From an uncultured Chloroflexota bacterium (GTDB lineage Bacteria; Chloroflexota; Dehalococcoidia; UBA3495), in assembly GCA_913052545.1 (NCBI GenBank), contig CAJXEF010000057.1, positions 1 through 11,583 on the forward strand: a DNA stretch of 11,583 nucleotides, written 5' to 3'. Below, in pieces: positions 1 to 6,465 of the stretch. Numbering within the stretch: the first letter of the stretch is position 1; each line of letters begins with the position of its first letter. The notes beneath the pieces were generated by a model that searched no databases, was not told where the DNA came from, and saw only the letters and a program-made list of their open reading frames with translations. The position numbers and the translations under genes were made by a program.

Positions 1-39
1 CTCAGAATGAACGTATTGGTCCAATCTAGGCACAAACCC

Positions 40-69
40 TTGACAGAATGGATTATTGCATGCTAGAAT
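40..69 (+). promoter_or_regulatory. Sigma-70 type promoter of copy 1
   Basis: A perfect -35 box TTGACA lies at 40-45 and TAGAAT at 64-69, separated by 18 bp. TG at 61-62 gives an extended -10 (TGC before the box). The predicted start is near 76, inside the 5' arm of the following hairpin. The same three elements are kept in the second copy although the spacer has diverged. This is sequence-based prediction only. Confidence 0.7.
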
Positions 70-73
70 AGCG

Positions 74-112
74 GAGCGTTTTCAGAAAAGTTTCTGAGGG
101 CGCTCTTTTTTT
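74..112 (+). terminator. Hairpin with T7 tract just after the promoter
   Basis: GAGCG (74-78) pairs with CGCTC (101-105). Inside it TTTT pairs with AGGG through G-U wobbles and one U-A pair, and CAGAAA pairs with TTTCTG around a two-base loop. The RNA stem is therefore about 15 bp with no mismatch, followed by seven Ts at 106-112. This is the form of an intrinsic terminator, but it lies within about 40 nt of the predicted start site, which would give a very short transcript. Confidence 0.65.
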
Positions 113-132
113 GTCCGACTCCAAAGATTACA

Positions 133-166
133 GAAGTCCTCTTGTTTGAGAGGGCTTCTCTTGTTT
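133..166 (+). terminator. Second hairpin of copy 1
   Basis: GAAGTCCTCT (133-142) pairs with AGAGGGCTTC (149-158), including one G-U pair, around a six-base loop. TCTTGTTT follows, a weak U-rich tail. The matching hairpin in copy 2 has different bases but the same stem, including a U-A to C-G double change, which supports a role for the RNA structure. Confidence 0.6.
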
Positions 167-194
167 CTACGAAGTAAATTAAACAACATCGAAA

Positions 195-211
195 CCCATG
201 ATTAACATGGG
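195..211. repeat. Short inverted repeat upstream of the first MFS gene
   Basis: CCCATG and CATGGG are separated by ATTAA. No T-tract follows, so this is not a clear terminator. It lies about 160 bp before the MFS start and could be an operator or a chance palindrome. The rest of 170-370 shows no gene; CATAAT at 324-329 is a possible -10 box without a good -35. Confidence 0.3.
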
Positions 212-370
212 CGCTGCCCCTATTCTATTTCAAATAATAGCCATGCTTGAATCGGAGACGCACTGTCTAAGATCTTCACGTTTTATTTGCGGGGCACTTT
301 GTAATGGTTTATACGCAAAAAATCATAATATTCGGCGGAGTGAAAGGCAGGCCATCGTGAGCAGGAGTCA

Positions 371-1549
371 ATGAAGCAATCCCGATTTTTAATCGCAGTA
401 GCGGTGGCACTGTTCGCAGGTCAGTGTACGTGGCTCCTGGATGCCCCCTTATTGGTTGAGATCGCATCGGAATTTGATATATCGGTTGCGATGGCAGGGC
501 AGGTGGCAGCAGCTAATTTTGCGGCCTGGGCAGTATCTGTAGTCATATCCGGCCCTTTGTCAGATTCCTTTGGCCGTCGGCCGGTGGCCCTATTTGGGTT
601 GTCACTGCTTTGCATAGGCGCTTTGGCCTCGGCGTTCGCATTGAACTTGCCTACACTGCTCGCCACCAGAGTTGTCTCCGGACTTGGTGGAGGTATGATC
701 CCTCCCAATAGCATGGCGGCAGTGGCAGACGTAGTTTCTCCACACCGGCGTGCTCAAACTGTAGGACGGCTTATGGCCTTCAATACTATGGCCTCTGTCA
801 TCGGCATTCCATTGTTGGCATTGTTGGCGGAATTAGGAGGATGGAGGCTGCCGTTCCTGGTTGTGGGGATAGTCATGGCGATGGTTTTACTCCTGAACTG
901 GTTCTGGTTCCCCAGGGTTGAAAACCCAGGGCCGCGCTCCCTGTCGGTCTTATCCCGATACCGGGACCTGTTGTCTATCCCTGTGTTCCGCGCTGCGTTC
1001 GCAGTGAACCTGACCCAACGTATGGCATTTTTTGGACTCTCGGGTTATCTAGCGGCCTATTTGATCGACTCATACAATATTAACCTTGCCCAGGTGGCGA
1101 TACCGCTGGCCATAGTCGGGGTTGGACGGGTGATCGGCAGTTATATGGCCGGTCCGGTTGGCAACCGGGGCGATCGGATGACGATAATCTCCGTGGCCTC
1201 ACTGGCTGGAGGAGTATTGGCAGTGTTACTCCTATCCATTGATGTTCCGATGTGGGCCGTGGTCGGGTTGGCTACCGTTTCGGTTGGTCTGTTAAGTATC
1301 GGCTGGCCGGTATTCATGACATTCGGCACGGAAATATCCGGCCGGTCCCGAGCCACTTCTGTGGGCTTGCTGGGTGCAAGCAACCAAGTCAGCGGCGTCT
1401 GCGGCGCTGCCATCGGAGGGGTACTCTTGGCGTGGTTCGGATTCCAAGGTATAGGCTATCTCTGCCTTGTAACCGTAGCGGTTTCTTTTGTGATATCCGC
1501 ATTGTTCATGCGAGAAGCAAGAGCGGGTGCGAAATTGCTCATTGATTAA
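371..1549 (+). CDS. MFS transporter, 12-helix drug-exporter-like
   Basis: This 392-residue protein has the length and about twelve hydrophobic segments expected of a major facilitator permease in the inner membrane. The loop after helix 2 carries the classical motif A, GPLSDSFGRRP (residues 61-71), and the second half has a degenerate counterpart, GPVGNRGDR (261-269). The conserved arginine of helix 4 is seen in ATRVVSGLGGG (98-108), and GGWRLPF (156-162) marks the end of helix 5. This pattern is usual in DHA1-type proton-coupled exporters, but the substrate cannot be deduced. AGGAG at 363-367 precedes the ATG by only three bases, a short spacing, yet no better start is nearby. The gene lies about 200 bp downstream of the first repeated promoter-hairpin element, with the small ABM-like gene next on the same strand. 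Confidence 0.9.
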   Translation: MKQSRFLIAVAVALFAGQCTWLLDAPLLVEIASEFDISVAMAGQVAAANFAAWAVSVVISGPLSDSFGRRPVALFGLSLLCIGALASAFALNLPTLLATRVVSGLGGGMIPPNSMAAVADVVSPHRRAQTVGRLMAFNTMASVIGIPLLALLAELGGWRLPFLVVGIVMAMVLLLNWFWFPRVENPGPRSLSVLSRYRDLLSIPVFRAAFAVNLTQRMAFFGLSGYLAAYLIDSYNINLAQVAIPLAIVGVGRVIGSYMAGPVGNRGDRMTIISVASLAGGVLAVLLLSIDVPMWAVVGLATVSVGLLSIGWPVFMTFGTEISGRSRATSVGLLGASNQVSGVCGAAIGGVLLAWFGFQGIGYLCLVTVAVSFVISALFMREARAGAKLLID

Positions 1550-1723
1550 TAAGGGCCCTAGACATTCTCTGCCAGCGGCTGCTCTGAGTTAGTTGAGAAT
1601 CCCTATCCTCGTGCTGGGCATAGAATTTCGGACTACAGGTTTGGAAATATCAGCGTCCGAAGATATGACGAACCTATCTTGTGGTAGGATTCTTCCTTCT
1701 ACACTTCTAGTAAGGAGCCGTCG

Positions 1724-2044
1724 ATGTACAAGATCAGGCGAGTATACAGAACGAAGCCAGGGGAGGCATCAAACGTCGCCAAGCTAGTTTATAAACAAGC
1801 CAAGATTTATCAGGACGCTGGTCACAGGGGTGAGTTTACTGTCTCGTACAATGGATATACTCTTCCCGGTGAAACGAACATTGTCATATTGGAATGGCAC
1901 GACGACCAGATCATGTCTCCAAGTAGACCCGGTAACAACATACCCCCAGAGGTTTACGAACCCGCAGCTCAGTACAGGCCGTTACTAGAGAGTCAGCATA
2001 TCGAGTTCTATGAAATGGTCGACCCTTCCAGCATTGATGACTAG
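1724..2044 (+). CDS. NIPSNAP/ABM-like dimeric alpha-beta barrel protein
   Basis: A 106-residue soluble protein with no signal peptide. A beta strand at YKIRRVYRTKPG (residues 2-13) is followed by a helix (14-34) ending at an AGH turn, then strands at EFTVSYNG (37-44) and NIVILEWHD (52-60), a second helical region and a final strand, HIEFYEMVD. This order fits the ferredoxin-like fold of NIPSNAP and antibiotic-biosynthesis-monooxygenase proteins, which dimerise and often bind small molecules or act as small catabolic enzymes. The family assignment is by pattern only. AAGGAG at 1712-1717, six bases before the ATG, is a strong ribosome binding site. The 174-bp gap after the MFS gene has no clear terminator, so co-transcription is possible. 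Downstream, the second promoter-hairpin element could also end its message. Confidence 0.75.
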   Translation: MYKIRRVYRTKPGEASNVAKLVYKQAKIYQDAGHRGEFTVSYNGYTLPGETNIVILEWHDDQIMSPSRPGNNIPPEVYEPAAQYRPLLESQHIEFYEMVDPSSIDD

Positions 2045-2120
2045 CCTACACCGTCTACAAAACACTGAGCCTATCCAGACTCCAATATCAGACGTATTAA
2101 ATCGATCTAGGCACAAATCA

Positions 2121-2150
2121 TTGACAAAACAGATATCTGTATGCTATGAT
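2121..2150 (+). promoter_or_regulatory. Sigma-70 type promoter of copy 2
   Basis: TTGACA at 2121-2126, an 18-bp spacer, TATGAT at 2145-2150 and TG at 2142-2143 form an extended -10 promoter very close to consensus. The predicted start is near 2157, again at the base of the hairpin. Confidence 0.72.
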
Positions 2151-2154
2151 AGCG

Positions 2155-2192
2155 GAGCGTTTTCAGAAAGTAACTGAGGGCGCTATTTTTTT
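2155..2192 (+). terminator. First hairpin of copy 2 with T7 tract
   Basis: AGCG (2156-2159) pairs with CGCT (2181-2184). TTTT pairs with AGGG through wobbles, and CAG pairs with CTG around a seven-base loop. Seven Ts follow at 2186-2192. The stem is shorter than in copy 1 but the outer architecture is the same. Confidence 0.6.
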
Positions 2193-2212
2193 GCCTACCT
2201 ACAAAGATTCAA

Positions 2213-2246
2213 GAAGCCCCCTCATTAGAGGGGGCTTCTCTTGCTT
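2213..2246 (+). terminator. Strong second hairpin of copy 2
   Basis: GAAGCCCCCTC (2213-2223) pairs perfectly with GAGGGGGCTTC (2228-2238) around ATTA, and TCTTGCTT follows. This GC-rich 11-bp stem is a convincing rho-independent terminator. It may serve the small transcript, the upstream ABM-like gene, or both. Confidence 0.75.
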
Positions 2247-2459
2247 AAGAGACACCCAATGTTGGGAATACAATGAGCTTCAGGGCATGGAAGTGTGGAG
2301 CTCGAACTTGAAGGTTACGCAGTGAGGTTAAAGGGTCCTCTTGGTTAATTCCGTAGGATTCCATACCCCCTAAACTGTTGGCCGCTTCTTTACCAACTTA
2401 GAACTCGATATGGAATTATGGACGGCCATCGTTGGCAGATTATGGTCGGTGATTATCGG
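2247..2459. other. Non-coding gap, nothing convincing
   Basis: The only structure seen is a short palindrome, CCCAATGTTGGG, at 2255-2266. No open frame with a ribosome binding site or recognisable product was found. The region lies between the repeat element and the 3' end of the minus-strand KOW-like gene. Confidence 0.4.
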
Positions 2460-2663
2460 CTAGTTTAGGGATTCCACCCGTTTCACGCCGATTGTGGCCA
2501 CTAGCTCGTTATCCAGCAACACGTGATAACTAGGGGTGTGTTCGTTAGGGCAATCAACGCTCCGCTGGAATACCAAGGAATCTACCGTTCCGTTAACACC
2601 GATATGCTTGCCTGAGATTATCTTAACCCTGTCTCCACGGCTGAATCTGTAGGAAGAACTCAT
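2460..2663 (-). CDS. Small KOW-motif-like protein, intact copy
   Basis: A 67-residue soluble protein. The N-terminal half, RGDRVKIISGKHIGVNGTV (residues 9-27), fits the KOW pattern of ribosomal protein L24 and NusG family proteins: GD-hydrophobic-K, then glycines ending in G-x-V. The C-terminal half contains YHVLLDNELVATI, a strand-turn-strand typical of small SH3-like barrels. KOW domains usually bind RNA or protein, so nucleic-acid binding is a reasonable but unproven guess. No good ribosome binding site precedes the ATG; CATAAA lies about nine bases upstream and might be the -10 of a nearly leaderless message. The gene is validated by a homologous decayed copy at 6721-6856, and a more distant relative may lie at 5013-5267, all on the minus strand between plus-strand genes. 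Confidence 0.65.
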   Translation of the reverse strand: MSSSYRFSRGDRVKIISGKHIGVNGTVDSLVFQRSVDCPNEHTPSYHVLLDNELVATIGVKRVESLN

Positions 2664-2767
2664 ACCCTGTAATTTATGGGATAAGCGTGAGGTGGCGCAA
2701 GAAATGCTTGTCAGTTAAGTACCTCAAATGTATTATCCGTCAGTCGACCATTCGAGAGGGAAATCCA

Positions 2768-2842
2768 ATGGATTTTTTTGTTGTACCCAACGATGGTTGT
2801 ACCGTTTCGGATTTTAGAGTTAGTAGTACAGATATGGGTTGA
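2768..2842 (+). other. Short ORF (24 aa) with good ribosome binding site, possible gene relic
   Basis: GAGAGGG at 2754-2760 is seven bases before an ATG opening a 24-codon frame that starts MDFFVVP. The frame ends 68 bp before the NHL gene start. DFFVVP recalls the segment around the first catalytic aspartate of some rve-type integrase/transposase proteins, so this may be a transposase relic, but the match is too short to rely on. It could also be a leader peptide or chance. Confidence 0.2.
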
Positions 2843-2910
2843 TTGGTATAGCATAAGCCTCATATGGGAATGTGCTGTCTAACCTGGGCTAACGATAAAT
2901 GAGGTGCTAG

Positions 2911-3963
2911 TTGGTAGAGAAAGAACCGGATTGGGAGTTCGGGATAAGAGCTGAAGGCCACCAGGATATTGGTATTGGTCCAGAAGCGGTCATCCTCGGT
3001 GAGAATGGTTTTGAATATAAGATTTCTGGAAATAACTGGGGAAACCTTCCTGAAGGATGGGTCTATAAGGAAGGTACCTCAGTAGCTATAGACTCTAACG
3101 ATCAGGTCTATGTTTTTAATCGCGGGACTTGCCCGATGATCGTATTTGATACCGACGGGAATGTCTTACGCACGTGGGGAGAAGGGGTTTTTAAAAATCC
3201 TCACGGAGTGACTATTGCACCTGATGGTTCAGTATTCTGTGTGGACAACGGTGATAGTACCATCAGGCAATTTACGCCTTCTGGAGATTTGATCAAGACT
3301 ATTGGCACGCCGAATAAACCAGCGCCCAAGATGAGCGGGGACCCTTTTTGTTTACCGGCACATGTGGCATTTGATCCTCGTAATGGCGATCTATATGTAG
3401 CTGACGGCTATTCGAATGCCCGGGTACACAAATTTTCTCCGGATGGGAAGTTACTATTCTCTTGGGGTGAGTCAGGTACAGGCGAAGGGCAATTTAACAT
3501 CGTTCATAACGTGATTGTTGACAAGTCTGGCTGGGTTTATATCGCCGACCGTGAAAATCATAGGATCCAGATCTTCAGCCCGGAAGGAAAATTCGAAGCA
3601 CAATGGGGTGATCTGTCCAGAGCCGCAGCATTGTGTATAGATGACCGGACTGGAGACGAACTTATATACATAGGTGAATATTTCTGCGGCATTGGCTCCA
3701 ATGATATCGGCACAAACCTTGGTCCGCGTGTAACAGTCATGAATACCAATGGAAACGTCTTAGCAAGGGTAGGCCGAGAGAGTTACGGTGATCAGGTTGG
3801 ACGGTTCTATTCTCCACATGGGATAGCGTTGGATTCAAAAGGTGACATATATGTGGCCGAAGTTTCATGGAGTGATTATGGGAGGCACATGAACCCGCCC
3901 AAAGAACTTCGGTCGATGCAGAAGTTGGTAAAAATACCCGATTCTACTTCTGGAAAACTCTGA
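2911..3963 (+). CDS. NHL-repeat six-bladed beta-propeller protein (PAL-like)
   Basis: A 350-residue protein without signal peptide or membrane segment, predicted cytosolic. Six NHL-type blades can be traced at about residues 57-90, 97-132, 149-186, 195-233, 234-288 and 299-341, most ending in a W-G or I/V-G turn such as LRTWG, LFSWG and EAQWG. The relatives are peptidyl-hydroxyglycine amidating lyase (PAL) and other NHL propellers. Histidines 98, 151, 199 and 303 occupy the same place in four blades (H-G/V/N-V/I), facing the central channel where PAL holds its zinc, so metal binding and lyase or hydrolase activity are possible. The substrate is unknown. The start is TTG, supported by GAGGTG at 2901-2906; no ATG or GTG fits. 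The PIG-L gene follows 67 bp later on the same strand, suggesting an operon. Confidence 0.85.
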   Translation: MVEKEPDWEFGIRAEGHQDIGIGPEAVILGENGFEYKISGNNWGNLPEGWVYKEGTSVAIDSNDQVYVFNRGTCPMIVFDTDGNVLRTWGEGVFKNPHGVTIAPDGSVFCVDNGDSTIRQFTPSGDLIKTIGTPNKPAPKMSGDPFCLPAHVAFDPRNGDLYVADGYSNARVHKFSPDGKLLFSWGESGTGEGQFNIVHNVIVDKSGWVYIADRENHRIQIFSPEGKFEAQWGDLSRAAALCIDDRTGDELIYIGEYFCGIGSNDIGTNLGPRVTVMNTNGNVLARVGRESYGDQVGRFYSPHGIALDSKGDIYVAEVSWSDYGRHMNPPKELRSMQKLVKIPDSTSGKL

Positions 3964-4030
3964 CGGAATTCAATCCGTTATGACTCGAGATATCTAAGAT
4001 AGAGTTAATGGAGGATCAACGATAACTAGA

Positions 4031-4909
4031 TTGAATAACTCGGATGAGTCTGATACTCAGGCCGTGACACTCCTGGCGGTAAGACCACATCCGGACGATG
4101 AAAGTAGTTCGACCGGCGGAATGCTCGCCTACTACAGCGCACGGAATGTCAGGACTGGGGTTGTGATATGTACAGGTGGAGAGGAAGGCGAGATACGCGA
4201 TCCAGACCTAGACCCGGTTGCTGACAAACCAAGGTTACGGGAACTCCGTGCGCAAGAGGTCAAGAACGCATGTGAGATCCTCGGTGTGGCGGAGCTCCGT
4301 ATGTTGGGATTCAGGGATTCCGGTATGGCGGATACGTCGGCCAATCAGCATCCGGAGGCGTTTGTTAACGTCGACCGGTCTGAAGCAGCATGCAGATTGG
4401 TACGGGTTATCCGAGAACTACGGCCGCGCGTAATAGTCACCGAACCACCTGGAGGGATGTACCCACACCCGGACCACATCATGTGCCATGAGATCACAAT
4501 GGATGCATTCGAGGCTGCAGGAGACTCTGGAGTATTTCCAGAGGCCGGACCACCTTGGCAACCAGACAAGTTGTACGGCGTCGCCCAAGTAGACGACGGT
4601 GCTTGGGAAGAATTGATGCCAAGATTCGTTTCGGCAGGATACGATATGGACTGGATGAAGAAACAGGATAACCATTCTAGGGGACCTGGGCCCGAGACAG
4701 CTACGGTAGCGCTAGAAGTGGGGCCTTACAGTGAAGAACAACGCAGGGCCCTACTGGCACACCGTACCCAGATCTCATCGGATAGTTTTTTTGTCAGTTT
4801 ACCTCCAGAGTTGAGGCGACTTGCCTTTGCAACTGCCTACTTCGTTCGGCTTTCCCCTCCTTGTGCTCCCGGAGAGCACGAGCCTGAGCTCCTTTACGGA
4901 TTGGTCTAG
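4031..4909 (+). CDS. PIG-L (LmbE-like) zinc deacetylase, Mca/MshB type
   Basis: This 292-residue cytosolic protein has the hallmarks of PIG-L metal-dependent N-deacetylases. HPDDE at residues 20-24 supplies zinc ligands His20 and Asp23 and the catalytic Asp22, and HPDH at 146-149 supplies the third ligand, His149. LLAHRTQI (241-248) matches the C-terminal histidine segment of mycothiol-type amidases. Family members cleave N-acetyl or other amide groups from amino sugars or thiol conjugates. The size is near that of Mca, but many paralogues exist and the substrate is open. The start is uncertain. The TTG at 4031 lies 16 bases beyond GGAGG (4010-4014), while an in-frame ATA at 4022 is at ideal spacing, so the true start may be non-canonical. 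The catalytic core is unaffected. Probably co-transcribed with the NHL gene upstream. Confidence 0.88.
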   Translation: MNNSDESDTQAVTLLAVRPHPDDESSSTGGMLAYYSARNVRTGVVICTGGEEGEIRDPDLDPVADKPRLRELRAQEVKNACEILGVAELRMLGFRDSGMADTSANQHPEAFVNVDRSEAACRLVRVIRELRPRVIVTEPPGGMYPHPDHIMCHEITMDAFEAAGDSGVFPEAGPPWQPDKLYGVAQVDDGAWEELMPRFVSAGYDMDWMKKQDNHSRGPGPETATVALEVGPYSEEQRRALLAHRTQISSDSFFVSLPPELRRLAFATAYFVRLSPPCAPGEHEPELLYGLV

Positions 4910-4980
4910 ACTTATGACACTATGCGGAGCCTTGGAATCGCATCATTTGTGTAAAGGTCGAGCTGAGGTGGAGGTGGCGT

Positions 4981-5082
4981 ATGACCGAGAAATTGCTCTT
5001 TGATCGGTCGACCTACAAAACTTCGCAACACCACCCTTTTATATATTCAAACCTAAATTGGCCATCATCAATCAACGCTTGA
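4981..5082 (+). CDS. Short ORF (33 aa) with a very strong ribosome binding site
   Basis: GGAGG at 4970-4974, within a run GAGGTGGAGGTGG, sits six bases before the ATG. This is the best ribosome binding site in the window. The product begins MTEKLLFDRSTYKTS and ends after 33 residues. I do not recognise it. The N-terminus recalls a normal enzyme start, for example alanyl-tRNA editing proteins, so it may be the 5' stump of a truncated gene. Its 3' part overlaps the opposite-strand ORF at 5013-5267, so both are unlikely to be real at full length. It lies 71 bp after the PIG-L stop. Confidence 0.35.
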   Translation: MTEKLLFDRSTYKTSQHHPFIYSNLNWPSSINA

Positions 5083-5267
5083 AGCCACACCGGAGAGACT
5101 ATGTACGATCCAACACCTACCGCCCCTAAAAGACCGAAAAAATAACGACGGACGGTGAGACCCGTATTGACCCGTAGTTCTGGCTTCGGGACGTGGATGA
5201 TCCAGAAACCATGGAATATCTTAAGGCCGACAACGCCTTTAACTTGATCTAGTCTTGAGTAACGCAT
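5013..5267 (-). CDS. Possible diverged KOW-like small protein or relic
   Basis: An 84-residue frame. Its start, RYSRLDQVKGVVG, resembles RFSRGDRVKIISG of the intact KOW-like gene at 2460-2663: R, S, R, D, V and K coincide with the same spacing. Near the end LIDDGQFRF could match LLDNELVAT. The KOW glycine pattern in between is poor and the frame is longer, so it may be a decayed or distant paralogue. AGG four bases before the ATG is a weak ribosome binding site. Strand and setting (minus strand between plus-strand genes) match the other two loci, but the similarity is short and could be chance. Confidence 0.3.
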   Translation of the reverse strand: MRYSRLDQVKGVVGLKIFHGFWIIHVPKPELRVNTGLTVRRYFFGLLGAVGVGSYIVSPVWLQALIDDGQFRFEYIKGWCCEVL

Positions 5268-5500
5268 TTGACCTGATACTCACTACAGATGTCACTGGAA
5301 AACTTAAGCGGATGAACCTATCGAATACTTACGCCTTATGTAAACAGATTTAGTAGAGGCGGTATTCGTTGATGATGGACAGGGAACTTCCAATACTGGT
5401 GGCTAGGATACTTACCAGAATGAAGTTCGTTCTTAGTCTATTTATGTCAAATAAAATCCCATAGTATTTGCTAATCCTATTTAAACTTTAGAGGGACGAA
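5268..5500. other. Gap before the oxidoreductase gene
   Basis: No gene is visible. The AT-rich stretch 5440-5485 probably holds the promoter of the following gene, but no pair of boxes close to consensus could be chosen. GAGGG at 5491-5495 is the ribosome binding site of the ATG at 5501. Confidence 0.35.
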
Positions 5501-6382
5501 ATGGAGATAGGCGCTTCTTTCCCAACGACAAGCATAGGCCACGATTCTGGAGCAGTAAGAGAGTTTGCTCAAGCAGTAGAAGACTTGGGCTACAGCCATA
5601 TCCGCATTTTGGATCATGTCGTGGGTGCAGACCCCGAAAAACATCCTGAAGTGCCTGAATTTCATTACACCCACGAGAGCGTGATTAGGGAACCGTTTAC
5701 CCTGATGGCTTACATTGCTGGGTTCACGAATAGGATAGAGCTCGTGACCGGTATCCTAATCTTGCCTCAACGCCAGACTGTTTTGGTTGCCAAGCAAGCC
5801 GCAGAGATCGATGTTTTGAGCGGAGGAAGGGTCCGTCTCGGAATCGGAGTTGGATGGAACCCGGTCGAATTCACTGCCCTAGGTGAAGACTTTGGAAATA
5901 GAGGACGCAGGATTGAAGAGCAGGTCGAAGTACTGAGGCTGCTGTGGACTAACAATCCGATAGAGTTCCATGGGCGTTGGCATCAAATAGAATCAGCAGG
6001 AATCAATCCTCTTCCCGTACAACGTCCCATACCTATCTGGATGGGAGCAGGCGCACCAGGGATGCCTGTAGGCCCAAATAGAGTCCTTCAGAGGGTAGGC
6101 CGATTAGCTGATGGCTACTTTCCTTTGTGTGGAGCTGGAGATACGGCTCGCACGCTCATTGAAACGGTGAAACGATATGCCCAAGAGGCAGGCAGAAATC
6201 CTGATGATTTGAAAATTGAAGGTCGTATAGATCTCACTGGAACACCGGAAGATTGGAAAACCGAGTTGACTGCCTGGCAAGATTTGGGTGCTGACTTCGT
6301 TTCTATAGGCACAACTAGAGCACCGTTCAGCACGCCTGATGAACATATCCAGGCGATAAAGACTTTCAAAGACATCATATAG
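5501..6382 (+). CDS. LLM-class (luciferase-like) F420-dependent oxidoreductase
   Basis: A 293-residue TIM-barrel protein of the bacterial luciferase-like superfamily. The signature is the segment at residues 83-124: TGILILPQR, then VAKQAAEIDVLSGGR, then LGIGVGWNPVEF, typical of the F420-dependent branch that includes TIGR03619-type proteins. IRILDHV (34-40) and GRLADGYFPL (200-209) are other family landmarks on the cofactor-binding face. Such enzymes use F420H2 or FMNH2 to reduce or oxygenate organic substrates; cofactor and substrate cannot be settled here. GAGGG six bases before the ATG supports the start. The length is complete and there is no signal peptide. It stands alone, with a 591-bp gap upstream and a 603-bp gap downstream, so it is probably monocistronic. 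Paralogues of this family are numerous in SAR202-type Chloroflexota, which fits the suggested origin. Confidence 0.9.
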   Translation: MEIGASFPTTSIGHDSGAVREFAQAVEDLGYSHIRILDHVVGADPEKHPEVPEFHYTHESVIREPFTLMAYIAGFTNRIELVTGILILPQRQTVLVAKQAAEIDVLSGGRVRLGIGVGWNPVEFTALGEDFGNRGRRIEEQVEVLRLLWTNNPIEFHGRWHQIESAGINPLPVQRPIPIWMGAGAPGMPVGPNRVLQRVGRLADGYFPLCGAGDTARTLIETVKRYAQEAGRNPDDLKIEGRIDLTGTPEDWKTELTAWQDLGADFVSIGTTRAPFSTPDEHIQAIKTFKDII

Positions 6383-6403
6383 ATATTTAATTCTTTGAAA
6401 GCG

Positions 6404-6429
6404 GGCGATGCAACGCCACGTTACCGTGG
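6404..6429 (+). terminator. Overlapping hairpins after the oxidoreductase gene
   Basis: GGCG (6404-6407) can pair with CGCC (6414-6417). Alternatively CCACG (6416-6420) pairs with CGTGG (6425-6429) around TTAC. The stems overlap and exclude each other. AATTTA follows rather than a T-run, so this is a weak terminator candidate 21 bp past the stop codon. Confidence 0.35.
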
Positions 6430-6465
6430 AATTTAGGCTCGGAATCCGGTAGTGGTTTTTGGGAA

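Larger units (their letters stand above)
11..165 (+). repeat. Promoter plus double-hairpin element, copy 1
   Basis: This stretch is repeated with moderate divergence at 2092-2245. The two copies align at a constant offset of 2081, falling to 2080 after a one-base deletion in the first hairpin loop. In order they share ACGTATT, the block ATCTAGGCACAAA, a TTGACA box, an extended -10 box, a hairpin followed by seven Ts, AAAGATT, and a second hairpin ending in CTTCTCTTG. The promoter spacer and hairpin loops differ most, so the conserved parts are those expected to function. The left limit is uncertain because the window begins here. It may be a small-RNA gene family or a dispersed non-coding repeat. 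No coding frame is shared by the copies. Confidence 0.75.
2092..2245 (+). repeat. Promoter plus double-hairpin element, copy 2
   Basis: The direct-repeat partner of 11-165, in the same orientation. It begins about 48 bp after the stop of the ABM-like gene. The first open frame downstream (2460-2663) is on the opposite strand, so this promoter has no obvious protein-coding target. That favours a self-contained small-RNA unit over a leader for a gene. Confidence 0.75.

Noticed and set aside
421..1413. Minus-strand open frames at 421-714 and 1141-1413
   Set aside because: They lie antisense to the MFS gene, have low-complexity Ala/Ser/Pro/Thr composition typical of shadow frames, and lack ribosome binding sites.
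1593..1787. Plus-strand 64-codon frame starting TTG at 1593
   Set aside because: It overlaps the strong ribosome binding site and start of the ABM-like gene in another frame and has no recognisable content.
4132..4675. Antisense and alternate frames over the PIG-L gene
   Set aside because: The plus-strand frame carries the full HPDDE and HPDH motifs; the other frames show no domain and are shadows.
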